From CAILLO01 sp964579735 (GTDB lineage Bacteria > Bacillota > Clostridia > Saccharofermentanales > UBA5734): 37,303 bases of DNA. This document shows positions 8,193 through 15,770 of this stretch, one piece after another. The position numbers were made by a program, and so were the translations under genes. Under the pieces are notes generated by a model, which searched no databases, was not told the origin of the DNA, and saw only the letters and a list, made by a program, of their open reading frames with translations. The stretch covers positions 1 through 37,303 of the forward strand of contig CAZOHH010000015.1 of NCBI GenBank assembly GCA_964579735.1, read 5' to 3'. How positions within the stretch are numbered: position 1 is the first letter of the stretch; the number at the start of each line of letters is the position of its first letter.

Positions 8193-9445
8193 TGCTTCGT
8201 TCGTTCGAAATCGGCTTCGGCCGCGGTTCCCGCACCTTCATGCTGGACGAGTCCGACCTTCTTCTGGAGTTGAAGGCCAATGATGTACCCGTCGGCTTGA
8301 CCGGAGAACCGGAGATCCGTCGTGCCCTGTCGGATCCCATTGGCGCACCGAGGCTCCGTGATGTCGTCATGGCAGGAGACTCCGTCTGCATCGTCACCAG
8401 CGACATCACCCGACCGATGCCCACGGCACTGGCCTTGCCTCCGATTCTCGAGGAGCTGGACGCAGCGGGAGTGCCGCGCAACCGAATCACGATCGTTTTC
8501 GGCCTAGGAAGCCACCGCCCCCACACCGAAGATGAGAAGCGAAAGCTCGTAGGTCCTGCCCTCTACGACACTCTCACGGTCCTCGACAGCCACGAGGACG
8601 ACATGGTGCGGTTGGGAACGACTTCGCGCGGGACCCCGGTCGATGTATTCGGTCCCGTCGCACGCGCCGACCGCCGGATTTGCCTCGGCAACATCGAAAT
8701 GCACTACTTCGCGGGCTACAGCGGGGGGGCCAAGGCCATCATGCCCGGGGTATCGACCCGTTCCGCGATTCAAGCCAACCATAGTCGCATGGTGGAACCC
8801 GCCGCCGCTGCGGGCCGAATCGATGGGAATCCCATCCGCGAGGATATCGAGGAGGCAGGTCGCCTCTGTGGCATCGACTGGATCCTCAACGTCATCCTCG
8901 ATGAGGAAAAGCGCGTCGTCCATGCAGTGGCCGGGCACCCCATCCAAGCCCATCGAGCCGGGTGTCGCCTTCTCGATGCGATGTACAAGATTCCGATTCC
9001 GCATCTGGCCGACGTCGTCGTCGCTTCACCTGGCGGATTTCCAAAGGACATCAACCTCTATCAGGCCCAGAAGGCGCTGGACAATGCTCAACATGCCGTA
9101 AGGGAAGGGGGCTGCATCATCCTGGCCGCCTCCTGTTCAGAGGGTCTAGGGGAGCATGTCTTCGAGAACTGGCTGCGAGACGCCTGTTCTCCGGACGAGA
9201 CCCTCTCCCGGATTCGAAAGGACTTTCAACTGGGCGGCCACAAGGCCGCGGCCATCGCCATGGTCCGCAACAAGTGCAGGATCATCCTCGTATCCGAACT
9301 GCCGCTCGATGCCGCCTGCCACAGGATGATGGAACCCTTTTCCGACCTCCAATCCGCCGTCGACGAAGCGTTGAGGACACACCATACGGGTCGCGGAGTG
9401 ATCGTCATGCCCCATGCAGGCTCCACGCTTCCCTTTCCTTCCTGA
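8192..9445 (+). CDS. larA: LarA-family nickel-pincer racemase/epimerase
   Basis: This 417-residue protein matches the LarA (DUF2088) family, which racemises lactate or related 2-hydroxy acids using a nickel-pincer nucleotide bound to a lysine. Seen are CIVTSDITRPMP, the catalytic-His motif GLGSHRPHTEDEK (~105-117), and YFAGYSGGAKAIMPGVSTRSAIQANH, which holds the cofactor-attaching lysine at about residue 181 and a downstream His. GNPIREDIEEAG and HAVAGHP also match. LarA homologues vary in substrate, so lactate is only one possibility. The cofactor genes larB, larC and larE are not in this window. The start codon overlaps the rarA stop (TGATG), with GAGAGGAAG just upstream, so it should be cotranslated with rarA. 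Confidence 0.88.
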   Translation: MLRSFEIGFGRGSRTFMLDESDLLLELKANDVPVGLTGEPEIRRALSDPIGAPRLRDVVMAGDSVCIVTSDITRPMPTALALPPILEELDAAGVPRNRITIVFGLGSHRPHTEDEKRKLVGPALYDTLTVLDSHEDDMVRLGTTSRGTPVDVFGPVARADRRICLGNIEMHYFAGYSGGAKAIMPGVSTRSAIQANHSRMVEPAAAAGRIDGNPIREDIEEAGRLCGIDWILNVILDEEKRVVHAVAGHPIQAHRAGCRLLDAMYKIPIPHLADVVVASPGGFPKDINLYQAQKALDNAQHAVREGGCIILAASCSEGLGEHVFENWLRDACSPDETLSRIRKDFQLGGHKAAAIAMVRNKCRIILVSELPLDAACHRMMEPFSDLQSAVDEALRTHHTGRGVIVMPHAGSTLPFPS

Positions 9446-9473
9446 ATCCCTGTCTGTCCAACTGCCCTGGAAG

Positions 9474-9493
9474 CCCCATGTAACTGGGGTTAC
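9474..9493 (+). promoter_or_regulatory. Two mutually exclusive small hairpins upstream of the desulfurase-iscU pair
   Basis: In the 144-base gap after larA, CCCCA (9474-9478) can pair with TGGGG (9485-9489), and GTAAC (9480-9484) can pair with GTTAC (9489-9493). The two pairings share bases and exclude each other. No T-run follows, so this is not a normal terminator. It could be a protein-binding palindrome or a weak RNA structure. CTGATAAAG at 9526-9534 is the best -10-like string in the gap; no convincing -35 accompanies it. Confidence 0.3.
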
Positions 9494-9589
9494 TCCACTT
9501 TCGGGCCTTCAAGGGTAGAGTGGGTCTGATAAAGAGCGGATGCGCGTTCCCGCTCCAGCACAATATGAATCGCGCCGAGGAAGGACTCC

Positions 9590-10795
9590 ATGGCCCACGA
9601 CGGAAGACGAATCACATATCTGGACAACGCCGCCACGACGAAGGTGCGACCTGAAGTTCTCGAGGCGATGATTCCCTACTTCACGGAAATCTACGGGAAC
9701 CCTTCTTCACTGTACGAAGGCGGAAGGGAAGCCAGAAAGGCCGTCGAAGAGGCTCGGGAAAGAGTTGCCCGCGCCATCGGCGCAGAACCTTCGGAAATCG
9801 CGTTCACCGGGAGCGGAACCGAGGCCGACAACTGGGCGGTCAAGGGCATTGCGCAGTCCCTCGAGAAGAAGGGCCGACATATCATCACCTCCGCGATCGA
9901 ACATCATGCGGTTCTGCACAGTTGCGAGGCCCTGGCGAAACGGGGCTTCGAAGTCACGTACATACCCGTGGACGATCAGGGAATCGTAGACCCTTTGGAT
10001 GTTGAAAAGGCGCTGAGGCCCGATACGATTCTCGTCAGCATCATGATGGCGAACAATGAAATCGGCACGATTCAACCCGTTGAGGAAATCGGTCGGATCT
10101 GCCGCGCGAAGGGTGTGCTTTTCCACAGCGATGCCGTCCAAGCCGCGGGAGCTATCGCCCTCGACATGAAGAGGCTTCCGATCGACCTATGCTCGTTCTC
10201 GGCCCACAAGATCGGAGGCCCGAAAGGTGTCGGTGCACTCTATATCCGCAAGGGAGTCCGGCTTCCAAGCATCATGGACGGTGGCGCTCAGGAACGAAGG
10301 CGCCGTGCGGGGACGGAAAACGTTCCAGGGATCGTCGGATTCGGGAAAGCCTTCGAGCTCGCCGCTGCAGAGCAGCCTGAGAATGCGGCTCGTCTGACGT
10401 TGCTGCGCGATGCCGCCATCGATCGCATCCTTGGCGGAATCCCGCACACGCGCCTGAATGGACACCGCACGAAGAGGCTTCCTGGAAACGCCAACATCTC
10501 CTTCCAATTCATCGAAGGCGAATCGCTCCTGTTATTGCTCGACATGTATGGATTCGCCTGCTCCTCCGGTTCGGCCTGCACGTCGGGGTCCCTCGACCCC
10601 TCCCACGTGCTTCTCGCAATCGGGTTGCCCCATGAGATCGCCCACGGGTCGCTCCGTGTCTCCTTCGGGAAGAACAACGCGACAGAAGATGTAGAACTGC
10701 TATTCGAAGCCCTCGTCAAGGTCGTGGACCGGTTGAGGGAGATGTCTCCCCTCTATGACGAATATCTGAAGACGACAGGGAAGAAGGACCAATAG
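9590..10795 (+). CDS. Cysteine desulfurase, IscS/NifS type (IscU partner)
   Basis: This 401-residue PLP-dependent enzyme would supply sulfane sulfur for Fe-S cluster assembly. Motifs seen are YLDNAATTKVRPEVLEAM at the N-terminus, FTGSGTEADN, the HH of SAIEHHAVLHS (~105), MMANNEIGTIQPVEEI, the PLP lysine in FSAHKIGGPKGVGALY (Lys207) and RRAGTENVPGIVGFG. The catalytic-loop cysteine is in CSSGSACTSGSLDPSHVL (Cys330). This loop is the standard class I form, unlike the shorter basic loop of the ThiI-linked enzyme at 2247. GAGGAAGGA precedes ATG 9590. iscU starts one base after the TAG, so the pair is certainly an operon. No iscR, iscA or suf genes are next to it. Confidence 0.96.
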   Translation: MAHDGRRITYLDNAATTKVRPEVLEAMIPYFTEIYGNPSSLYEGGREARKAVEEARERVARAIGAEPSEIAFTGSGTEADNWAVKGIAQSLEKKGRHIITSAIEHHAVLHSCEALAKRGFEVTYIPVDDQGIVDPLDVEKALRPDTILVSIMMANNEIGTIQPVEEIGRICRAKGVLFHSDAVQAAGAIALDMKRLPIDLCSFSAHKIGGPKGVGALYIRKGVRLPSIMDGGAQERRRRAGTENVPGIVGFGKAFELAAAEQPENAARLTLLRDAAIDRILGGIPHTRLNGHRTKRLPGNANISFQFIEGESLLLLLDMYGFACSSGSACTSGSLDPSHVLLAIGLPHEIAHGSLRVSFGKNNATEDVELLFEALVKVVDRLREMSPLYDEYLKTTGKKDQ

Positions 10796-10796
10796 G

Positions 10797-11228
10797 ATGT
10801 ATAGCGAGAAGGTCATGGATCATTTCATGCATCCCCGGAACATGGGCGAAATCGAGAATGCCGATGCCGTGGGAACCGTTGGGAACGCCAAGTGCGGCGA
10901 CATCATGCGGATATTCCTGAAGATCGAAGACGGTGTGATCGTCGATGCGAAGTTCAAGACCTTCGGCTGCGGTTCTGCAATCGCCACCAGCAGCATGGCC
11001 ACGGAGATGGTCATCGGAAAATCCCTCGACGAAGCGCTTCAATTGTCGAACAAGGCCGTCGCGGAAGCGCTGGATGGACTTCCTGCAAACAAGATGCACT
11101 GTTCCCTGCTCGCGGAGCAGGCGGTCAAAGCCGCACTCAAGGAGTACTACGAGAAGCATGGGATGATGAACGATTCCAACCGCGAGATTTTCGCGGACCT
11201 CGATGAGGACGCCCACGAAGCCGAATGA
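10797..11228 (+). CDS. iscU: Fe-S cluster scaffold protein, IscU/NifU N-terminal type
   Basis: This 143-residue scaffold is where the cluster is assembled with sulfur from the desulfurase encoded immediately upstream. The three cluster cysteines are visible in NAKCGDIMRIF, TFGCGSAIATSS and NKMHCSLLAEQA, and the aspartate of CGD that modulates cluster release is present. The N-terminal MYSEKVMDHFMHPRNMGEI is typical. The C-terminal ~15 residues are acidic (DLDEDAHEAE) and not part of the core; there is no NifU-style Nfu domain. It could be named iscU or nifU; the role is the same. The start is one base after the desulfurase stop, with GAAGG 9 bases upstream. Confidence 0.95.
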   Translation: MYSEKVMDHFMHPRNMGEIENADAVGTVGNAKCGDIMRIFLKIEDGVIVDAKFKTFGCGSAIATSSMATEMVIGKSLDEALQLSNKAVAEALDGLPANKMHCSLLAEQAVKAALKEYYEKHGMMNDSNREIFADLDEDAHEAE

Positions 11229-11229
11229 C

Positions 11230-11248
11230 GGAGGCCGTCGAAGGCTCC
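11230..11248. terminator. Possible bidirectional terminator hairpin
   Basis: GGAGGCC (11230-11236) pairs with GGCTCC (11243-11248) apart from one bulged G, in the 24-base gap between the convergent iscU and phosphatase genes. There is no T-run on either strand, so efficiency is doubtful. Confidence 0.35.
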
Positions 11249-11252
11249 CCGA

Positions 11253-12062
11253 TCAGGTGAGAACGGGTTTCCGATCGATGTAGACCGTGATGCCGGGAAA
11301 ACCGAATCCCATGATCCATTCGCGATATTCCGGAATCGATCGGCCGACGGTTTCCGACTGATGGGTATCGGAACCTACGCTGACCTGTTCTCCTCCCAGC
11401 TCGCGGTAGCGACGGAGGATTTCAGCATCGGGCAGCCAGTCGGATACGCCTTCATCCAGCAATCTATATCCTGTGCGCGTATTCAGTTCCAGGCTTCGTC
11501 CGGTCTCGATGCACAGCCGGAAGACCTCGTCGAAAACGTCGGGGGCGTCGCGATACTTCATCTTCTTGTCCGGATACGGGGCATAACGGGAGACGTAATC
11601 GTAGTGTCCCAGGATATCGAAGGAGCGCGTGACTCGGAGCATGTGGACCATCTGTTCGAGGAAGCCCCCATAGACGGCCCTGCGGCCGGGAGCGTAGATC
11701 TCCTTCGTGAAATAGGGGTCCATTCCGTCGAGCATGTGCACGGAGGAGATGATTCCATCGAAGCCACCGTTGTGGGCGATTTCATCGAGACGCGGACCGT
11801 GGAAGGGCAGGAAACCGAACTCGATTCCGCGGAGGACCTGAAGACCTCCAGAAGCGCTGCGATCTGCATCGCGAAGATATGCAAGGTACTCGGGCACATC
11901 GAATGTCGTCGAGAAGTTCGGATCCGGGTAGTCCGGCTCGAAATGGTCGGTGACGGCGACTCCGGCGAGACCCATCTCGGACGCTCGGTCCAGGAGGATG
12001 TCGATGTCGAGATGAGAATCCGCGGAGAACCGACGGGTATGGGTATGGGTGTCATACAGCAT
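11253..12062 (-). CDS. PHP-domain phosphatase, histidinol-phosphatase-like
   Basis: This 269-residue PHP-superfamily metal-dependent phosphoesterase has the N-terminal DTHTHT metal motif, VTDHFEP (~38-44), a glutamate in LRGIEFGF, SSVHMLDG, GHYDYVSRY and the C-terminal SDTHQSETVG. These are the usual PHP metal ligands in order. The size and the ILGHYDYVSRYAP segment are as in HisK-type histidinol phosphatases, but no other histidine genes are here, so the substrate is not certain. GGGAGGA lies 9 bases upstream of ATG 12062. It is transcribed divergently from the aminopeptidase gene and convergently to iscU. Confidence 0.82.
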   Translation of the reverse strand: MLYDTHTHTRRFSADSHLDIDILLDRASEMGLAGVAVTDHFEPDYPDPNFSTTFDVPEYLAYLRDADRSASGGLQVLRGIEFGFLPFHGPRLDEIAHNGGFDGIISSVHMLDGMDPYFTKEIYAPGRRAVYGGFLEQMVHMLRVTRSFDILGHYDYVSRYAPYPDKKMKYRDAPDVFDEVFRLCIETGRSLELNTRTGYRLLDEGVSDWLPDAEILRRYRELGGEQVSVGSDTHQSETVGRSIPEYREWIMGFGFPGITVYIDRKPVLT

Positions 12063-12078
12063 CGGACGGTGTCCTCCC

Positions 12079-12108
12079 TTGTTCCTGTGTACGAAAATAC
12101 TCTATAAT
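12079..12108 (+). promoter_or_regulatory. Sigma-A-type promoter for the M18 aminopeptidase
   Basis: TTGTTC (12079-12084), an 18-base spacer and a perfect TATAAT (12103-12108). The predicted start near 12115 gives a leader of about 70 bases before ATG 12186. Confidence 0.7.
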
Positions 12109-12130
12109 GAACTGGCGTGCAAACGCATGG

Positions 12131-12152
12131 CAATCGGGCGATCGGCCCATTG
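12131..12152 (+). promoter_or_regulatory. Leader hairpin upstream of the M18 aminopeptidase gene
   Basis: CAAT-C-GGGC (12131-12139) pairs with GCCC-ATTG (12145-12152) around a GATCG loop with one bulged C. It lies inside the predicted 5' untranslated leader and is not followed by a T-run. It might affect mRNA stability; no known riboswitch is recognised. Confidence 0.35.
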
Positions 12153-12185
12153 AAGCAGATGGAACCCCTTCAGGAGGTAGAAGAC

Positions 12186-13718
12186 ATGCCTGTGAAGAAG
12201 AACACGACCCCTGCCGCCTCCAAGACAGCCAAACCGGCCGCCGCTGCGAAGAAGCCCGCCGTGACCGTAAAGAAATCCGCTCCGAAGGTTGCCAAGGGTC
12301 CATCCAAGGAAGCGGTCAAGGAACTCAAGGAAAAACTGTTCCATGAATATCCCAACCTCTGGGACACCTCCAGTCTGGACGACCGGGAGACGGCGTTCGA
12401 ATTCGCAGAGGAATATCGACGCTTCCTCGATCTCGGCAAGACCGAACGCGAAGTCGTGATCGCCTCGATCGAGACAGTCGAAGCCCTCGGATTCGTAGAT
12501 ATCGAAAAGGCGGGACCTGTCCTGAAACCCGGTGCCAAGGTCTACCGAAGCATTCGCGGAAAGGGTCTCGTCGTCGCAGTCGTCGGCAAGAAGCCGGCCA
12601 CCCAGGGTCTCAACATCCTCGGTGCCCATATCGACTCCCCCCGAATCGATCTCAAACCAGTGCCCGTGTACGAAGATTCGGACATGGTCTTCTTCAAGAC
12701 GCATTACTACGGCGGAATCAAGAAGTACCAGTGGGTCTCCATGCCGTTGGCCTTGCACGGTATCGTCGTTCGAGGCGACGGAACCAAGGTCACCCTCTGC
12801 ATCGGTGAGAAGGACGAGGATCCCGTCTTCACGATCACCGACCTGCTCCCTCACCTCGGCATGGAACAGATGGCACGCAAGGCCAATGAAACCGTAAAGG
12901 GCGAGGAACTGAACCTGCTCGTCGGCAGCCTCCCCTATGGGGACAAGGACCAGTCCGGCCGCTTCAAGTTGGGCGTCATGAAGCACCTCCATGACACGTA
13001 CGGCATCACGGAGAAGGATCTCGTATCCGCCGAACTCGAGATCGTCCCGGCCTTCCGCTCCCGGGACCTCGGATTCGACCGCAGCTTCGTCGGCGCCTAT
13101 GGCCAGGACGACCGAGTCTGCTCCTTCCCGGCGCTCGTCGCCGTGACCGACCAGGAACGCCCGGACAAGACCTGCATCTGCCTTCTCTCCGACAAGGAAG
13201 AAATCGGAAGCGATGGAAACACCGGCGCGAAGTCCCGACTCTACATCAACTTCCTCGCCGACCTGTTCGCACGCACCTCCGGGGGATATGACGAACTTGG
13301 ATTCCAGAAGTGCCTCGAGAATTCCCGGATGCTGTCCGCAGACGTCAGCGTAGGCTACGATCCGACCTTCGCCTCGGTATCCGACCCCAAGAATTCGGCG
13401 TATCTGGGCCACGGCATCGTCCTCGAGAAGTACACGGGCCATCGTGGAAAGAACGACGCGAGTGACGCGAACGCGGAGTTCTATTCCTCCGTGATCCGGT
13501 CCCTCGACGCCAATGGCATCCCATGGCAGACCGGCGAACTCGGAAAGGTCGACGCGGGGGGAGGCGGTACGATTGCGAAGTACATGGCCAACCTCGGCAT
13601 CGAGGTGCTGGATTGCGGCGTTCCCGTTCTATCGATGCATGGCCCGTTCGAAGTGACCAGCAAGATCGACATCTACTACACCTACCTTGCCTACAAGCGC
13701 TTCATCGAAGCCGTCTGA
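12186..13718 (+). CDS. M18-family zinc aminopeptidase with basic low-complexity N-terminal tail
   Basis: This 510-residue cytosolic metallopeptidase of the aminopeptidase I (M18) family removes N-terminal residues from peptides. Metal and catalytic positions are visible in LGAHIDSPRIDLKP, DKEEIGSDGNTGAKS, MLSADVSVGYDPTF and VLSMHGPFEVTSKID. The first ~42 residues (MPVKKNTTPAASKTAKPAAAAK and onward, read in two parts) are almost only Lys, Ala, Pro, Thr, Ser and Val. This is a histone-H1-like tail that is not part of the M18 fold; the domain starts at about KELKEKLFHEYPN. AGGAGG at 12172-12177 precedes ATG 12186; an in-frame ATG at 12117 lacks a ribosome site. The final 32 bases overlap the start of the radical SAM gene. 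Confidence 0.92.
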   Translation: MPVKKNTTPAASKTAKPAAAAKKPAVTVKKSAPKVAKGPSKEAVKELKEKLFHEYPNLWDTSSLDDRETAFEFAEEYRRFLDLGKTEREVVIASIETVEALGFVDIEKAGPVLKPGAKVYRSIRGKGLVVAVVGKKPATQGLNILGAHIDSPRIDLKPVPVYEDSDMVFFKTHYYGGIKKYQWVSMPLALHGIVVRGDGTKVTLCIGEKDEDPVFTITDLLPHLGMEQMARKANETVKGEELNLLVGSLPYGDKDQSGRFKLGVMKHLHDTYGITEKDLVSAELEIVPAFRSRDLGFDRSFVGAYGQDDRVCSFPALVAVTDQERPDKTCICLLSDKEEIGSDGNTGAKSRLYINFLADLFARTSGGYDELGFQKCLENSRMLSADVSVGYDPTFASVSDPKNSAYLGHGIVLEKYTGHRGKNDASDANAEFYSSVIRSLDANGIPWQTGELGKVDAGGGGTIAKYMANLGIEVLDCGVPVLSMHGPFEVTSKIDIYYTYLAYKRFIEAV

Positions 13719-14628
13719 GTCGGACGGCTGCAGACTCTGCCCCCGCGTCTGCGGGGCGGACCGAAGGAGCGGAGTGTCTGGCCAATGCCGGACCTCCGCT
13801 CCTTGCGGTTTCCTTCGCGTCGCGCGCATCATGATCCACCCTTGGGAGGAACCTTTCCTGGCAGGGGAGGGTGGAAGCGGCGCCGTGTTCTTCACGGGAT
13901 GCAGTCTTCGATGCGTCTTCTGCCAGAATCGTCCCGTCAGCGCGGAAGACCGTGGAAGAGACCTCTCGCCTTCCGATCTCTCGGAGCGGTTGCTCGATCT
14001 CCAGCGGCAGGGCGCTGAAAACATCGATCTGGTATCGCCCACCCATTTCACCGAGGATCTCGTGGCTGTCGTTCGGCTGGCACGATCCCTTGGATTGTCC
14101 ATACCCGTCGTATGGAACTCCAGTGGGTACGAACTCCCCGAAACCCTCGCCATGGTGGCTTCGACCGTCGACGTATTCCTTCCGGACTTGAAGTATCACT
14201 CCACGAAGATCTCCCGGGACCTCTGCGGCGTCGGGGACTACTTTCAGGTGGCGACGAAAGCCATCCAGAGCATGCATGACATCGTGGGGAGCAATCGTTA
14301 TGAAGGAACTCGGTTGGTGCGAGGTCTCGCCATACGACACCTGGTCCTGCCCGGACTGCTGTCGGAGACTTTCGCCATCCTGGACTGGATATCGGCGCAC
14401 CTGCCTCTGGATACACCGATATCCCTCATGCGCCAGTACACGCCTCTCTACGGAGCACTGGACGGCATCGAAGGCTACCCATCCCTCTCCCGGCGCCTGA
14501 CGACCTACGAATATGTAAAAGCCACCGATCATGCGGAAGCGCTTGGTCTTTCGAATCTATGGCTGCAGGAGAAGGGAAGCGCCTCGGAAAGCTACACTCC
14601 GGACTTCCCGTCGAACGAAGACTTCTGA
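13687..14628 (+). CDS. Radical SAM protein, PflX-like (COG1313 family)
   Basis: This 313-residue radical SAM enzyme resembles pyruvate formate-lyase activases; its true substrate is unknown. The SAM-cluster motif is FTGCSLRCVFCQN (CxxxCxxC). An N-terminal extra cysteine cluster is present: CRLCPRVC, then GQC and SAPC. That N-terminus is characteristic of the COG1313 group and forces the start upstream of it. The only available start in frame is TTG 13687 (the next, GTG 13771, would delete CRLCPRVC), and an in-frame stop occurs at 13654. TTG 13687 has no visible ribosome site and overlaps the aminopeptidase gene by 32 bases, so expression is probably low or coupled. Two strong hairpins fall in codons ~19-39. 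The gene ends 5 bases from the convergent recombinase gene. Confidence 0.83.
   Translation: MPTSASSKPSESDGCRLCPRVCGADRRSGVSGQCRTSAPCGFLRVARIMIHPWEEPFLAGEGGSGAVFFTGCSLRCVFCQNRPVSAEDRGRDLSPSDLSERLLDLQRQGAENIDLVSPTHFTEDLVAVVRLARSLGLSIPVVWNSSGYELPETLAMVASTVDVFLPDLKYHSTKISRDLCGVGDYFQVATKAIQSMHDIVGSNRYEGTRLVRGLAIRHLVLPGLLSETFAILDWISAHLPLDTPISLMRQYTPLYGALDGIEGYPSLSRRLTTYEYVKATDHAEALGLSNLWLQEKGSASESYTPDFPSNEDF
13741..13802 (+). promoter_or_regulatory. Tandem strong hairpins inside the 5' coding region of the radical SAM gene
   Basis: Hairpin 1: CCCCGC (13741-13746), loop GTCT, GCGGGG (13751-13756). Hairpin 2: GGAGCGGAG (13766-13774) pairs perfectly with CTCCGCTCC (13794-13802). It continues after one bulged T through GTC/GAC, a T-G wobble and GGC/GCC to a CAAT loop, giving about 16 pairs. 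No T-run follows. The structures lie about 25-85 bases after the aminopeptidase stop codon. Confidence 0.55.
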
Positions 14629-14633
14629 TCGAT

Positions 14634-15602
14634 TCAGTCCGTCGTGTGCGAGCGCCGTTCAGAGGCCAGGGGGTTGCTCTCCACGGCCTGATGGAGCATA
14701 TCCTCGTCCACATGGGTGTAGATTTCGGTCGTCGCGATGCTTTCATGACCGAGGATGCGTTGCAGCGATCGGATATCGACATGGCCATACTTGTACATCA
14801 AGGTCGCAGCGGTGTGACGAAGCTTATGCGTGGAATACCGTGATGGGTCGAGTCCGGCGGAACGGATATATCGCTTCACGATGTACTGGACCATCTTGGT
14901 ACTGATACGGGTTCCACGGCGGCTCAGGAAAAGCGCGTCTCGATCCTTGGCCGTCAACTTCGTTCTTGCGGCCATCCATTGCTCGAGCGCGTCGAGGCAG
15001 CTGCCATTCAGATAGACCGTGCGCTCCTTGGCGCCCTTGCCGATGACCGTAAGGGACTCATCGCGGATCCGACCCAAGTCGATGCTGCAGAGTTCGGAAA
15101 GCCGCAGTCCGCAGTTGAGGAACAGCGTCAGGATGCAGTAGTCCCTCTCGGGATAGGCCTGTTCGGTGCCGGACGCCGCCGTCAGAAGCCGACGGCTTTC
15201 GTCGAGCGATAGGTGCCTGGGAAGGCGTTTGATTCTCCTGGGAGTGTCCAGTTCCGAAGCCGGGTCATCGGTGATGAGTCTCGCCTTGGTCTTCAGATAC
15301 TTGAAGAAACTCCGCAGGGTCGCGACTTTCCGGGCTCTTGTGGCGGCTGCGGCCTTGCGGTCGCGGCTCATCCACGTCACGAAGGCATAGAGATCGTTTA
15401 GGGTCACTGCGCGGACGAATTCATCGTCGATGTCATCGATCGGGGTTTCCTGGAAAGGGAGGGTGGAGAGAGAAGGGTTGCGGAGGCGCTTCATAAAGCG
15501 GAAGAACATCTGGAGGTCATAGCGGTATTCACGTATCGTCAGGGGGGAGCGCCCTCGAATGGCCTGGAGATAGCCCAGGAACCCATCCAGGATTGGAAAC
15601 AT
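14634..15602 (-). CDS. Tyrosine recombinase, XerC/XerD-like
   Basis: This 322-residue site-specific recombinase has an N-terminal SAM-like DNA-binding domain (~1-105: LDGFLGYLQAIRGRSPLTIREY) and a C-terminal catalytic domain. The full catalytic set is visible: Arg167 in NCGLRLSEL, Lys in VIGKGAKERTV, His259 and Arg262 in HKLRHTAATLM, His286 in LGHESIATT, and the nucleophile Tyr295 in EIYTHVD. The size and compactness fit a chromosomal Xer protein that resolves dimers, rather than a phage integrase. No att site or element border is visible around it. I chose ATG 15602 because GGAGG lies 8 bases upstream; an in-frame ATG at 15650 would add 16 unconserved residues with a poor ribosome site. It is divergent from asd. 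Confidence 0.9.
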   Translation of the reverse strand: MFPILDGFLGYLQAIRGRSPLTIREYRYDLQMFFRFMKRLRNPSLSTLPFQETPIDDIDDEFVRAVTLNDLYAFVTWMSRDRKAAAATRARKVATLRSFFKYLKTKARLITDDPASELDTPRRIKRLPRHLSLDESRRLLTAASGTEQAYPERDYCILTLFLNCGLRLSELCSIDLGRIRDESLTVIGKGAKERTVYLNGSCLDALEQWMAARTKLTAKDRDALFLSRRGTRISTKMVQYIVKRYIRSAGLDPSRYSTHKLRHTAATLMYKYGHVDIRSLQRILGHESIATTEIYTHVDEDMLHQAVESNPLASERRSHTTD

Positions 15603-15689
15603 GTTCTGTTCCTCCACTTGCGCCTCCTTGCTTGAACCGGGTATTCTCATTGTAGCCTTGGAGGAGTGCGTTGTCTGCCGCAGCTTCGA

Positions 15690-15725
15690 TTCTATAGGGA
15701 TTTCTATAAGGATATTCTGTAGAAT
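15690..15725. repeat. 12-bp tandem direct repeats between the xer and asd genes
   Basis: TTCTATAGGGAT (15690-15701) is followed directly by TTCTATAAGGAT (15702-15713), which differs at one base. A related near-palindrome, ATTCTGTAGAAT (15714-15725), follows. The array lies just upstream of the asd -35 element. On the opposite strand the units read TATAGAA, so they may also contain -10-like elements for the divergent recombinase gene. Confidence 0.6.
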
Positions 15726-15728
15726 GGG

Positions 15729-15758
15729 TTGCGTGCAATCTGGAACCTATGGTAGAAT
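15729..15758 (+). promoter_or_regulatory. Promoter candidate for asd
   Basis: TTGCGT (15729-15734), an 18-base spacer and TAGAAT (15753-15758). This predicts a transcript start near 15765 and a leader of about 60 bases. Confidence 0.6.
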
Positions 15759-15770
15759 ACGCCAACGGAA

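Noticed and set aside
12102..13442. 446-codon open frame on the - strand opposite the M18 aminopeptidase
   Set aside because: It is fully antisense to a well-supported gene, has no recognisable domain, and is explained by codon bias in moderately G+C-rich DNA.
14634..15602. Integrase of a mobile element
   Set aside because: Size and motifs fit a chromosomal Xer recombinase. No att-like repeats, cargo genes or composition shift surround it, and the window's only tRNA gene is 21 kb away and intact.
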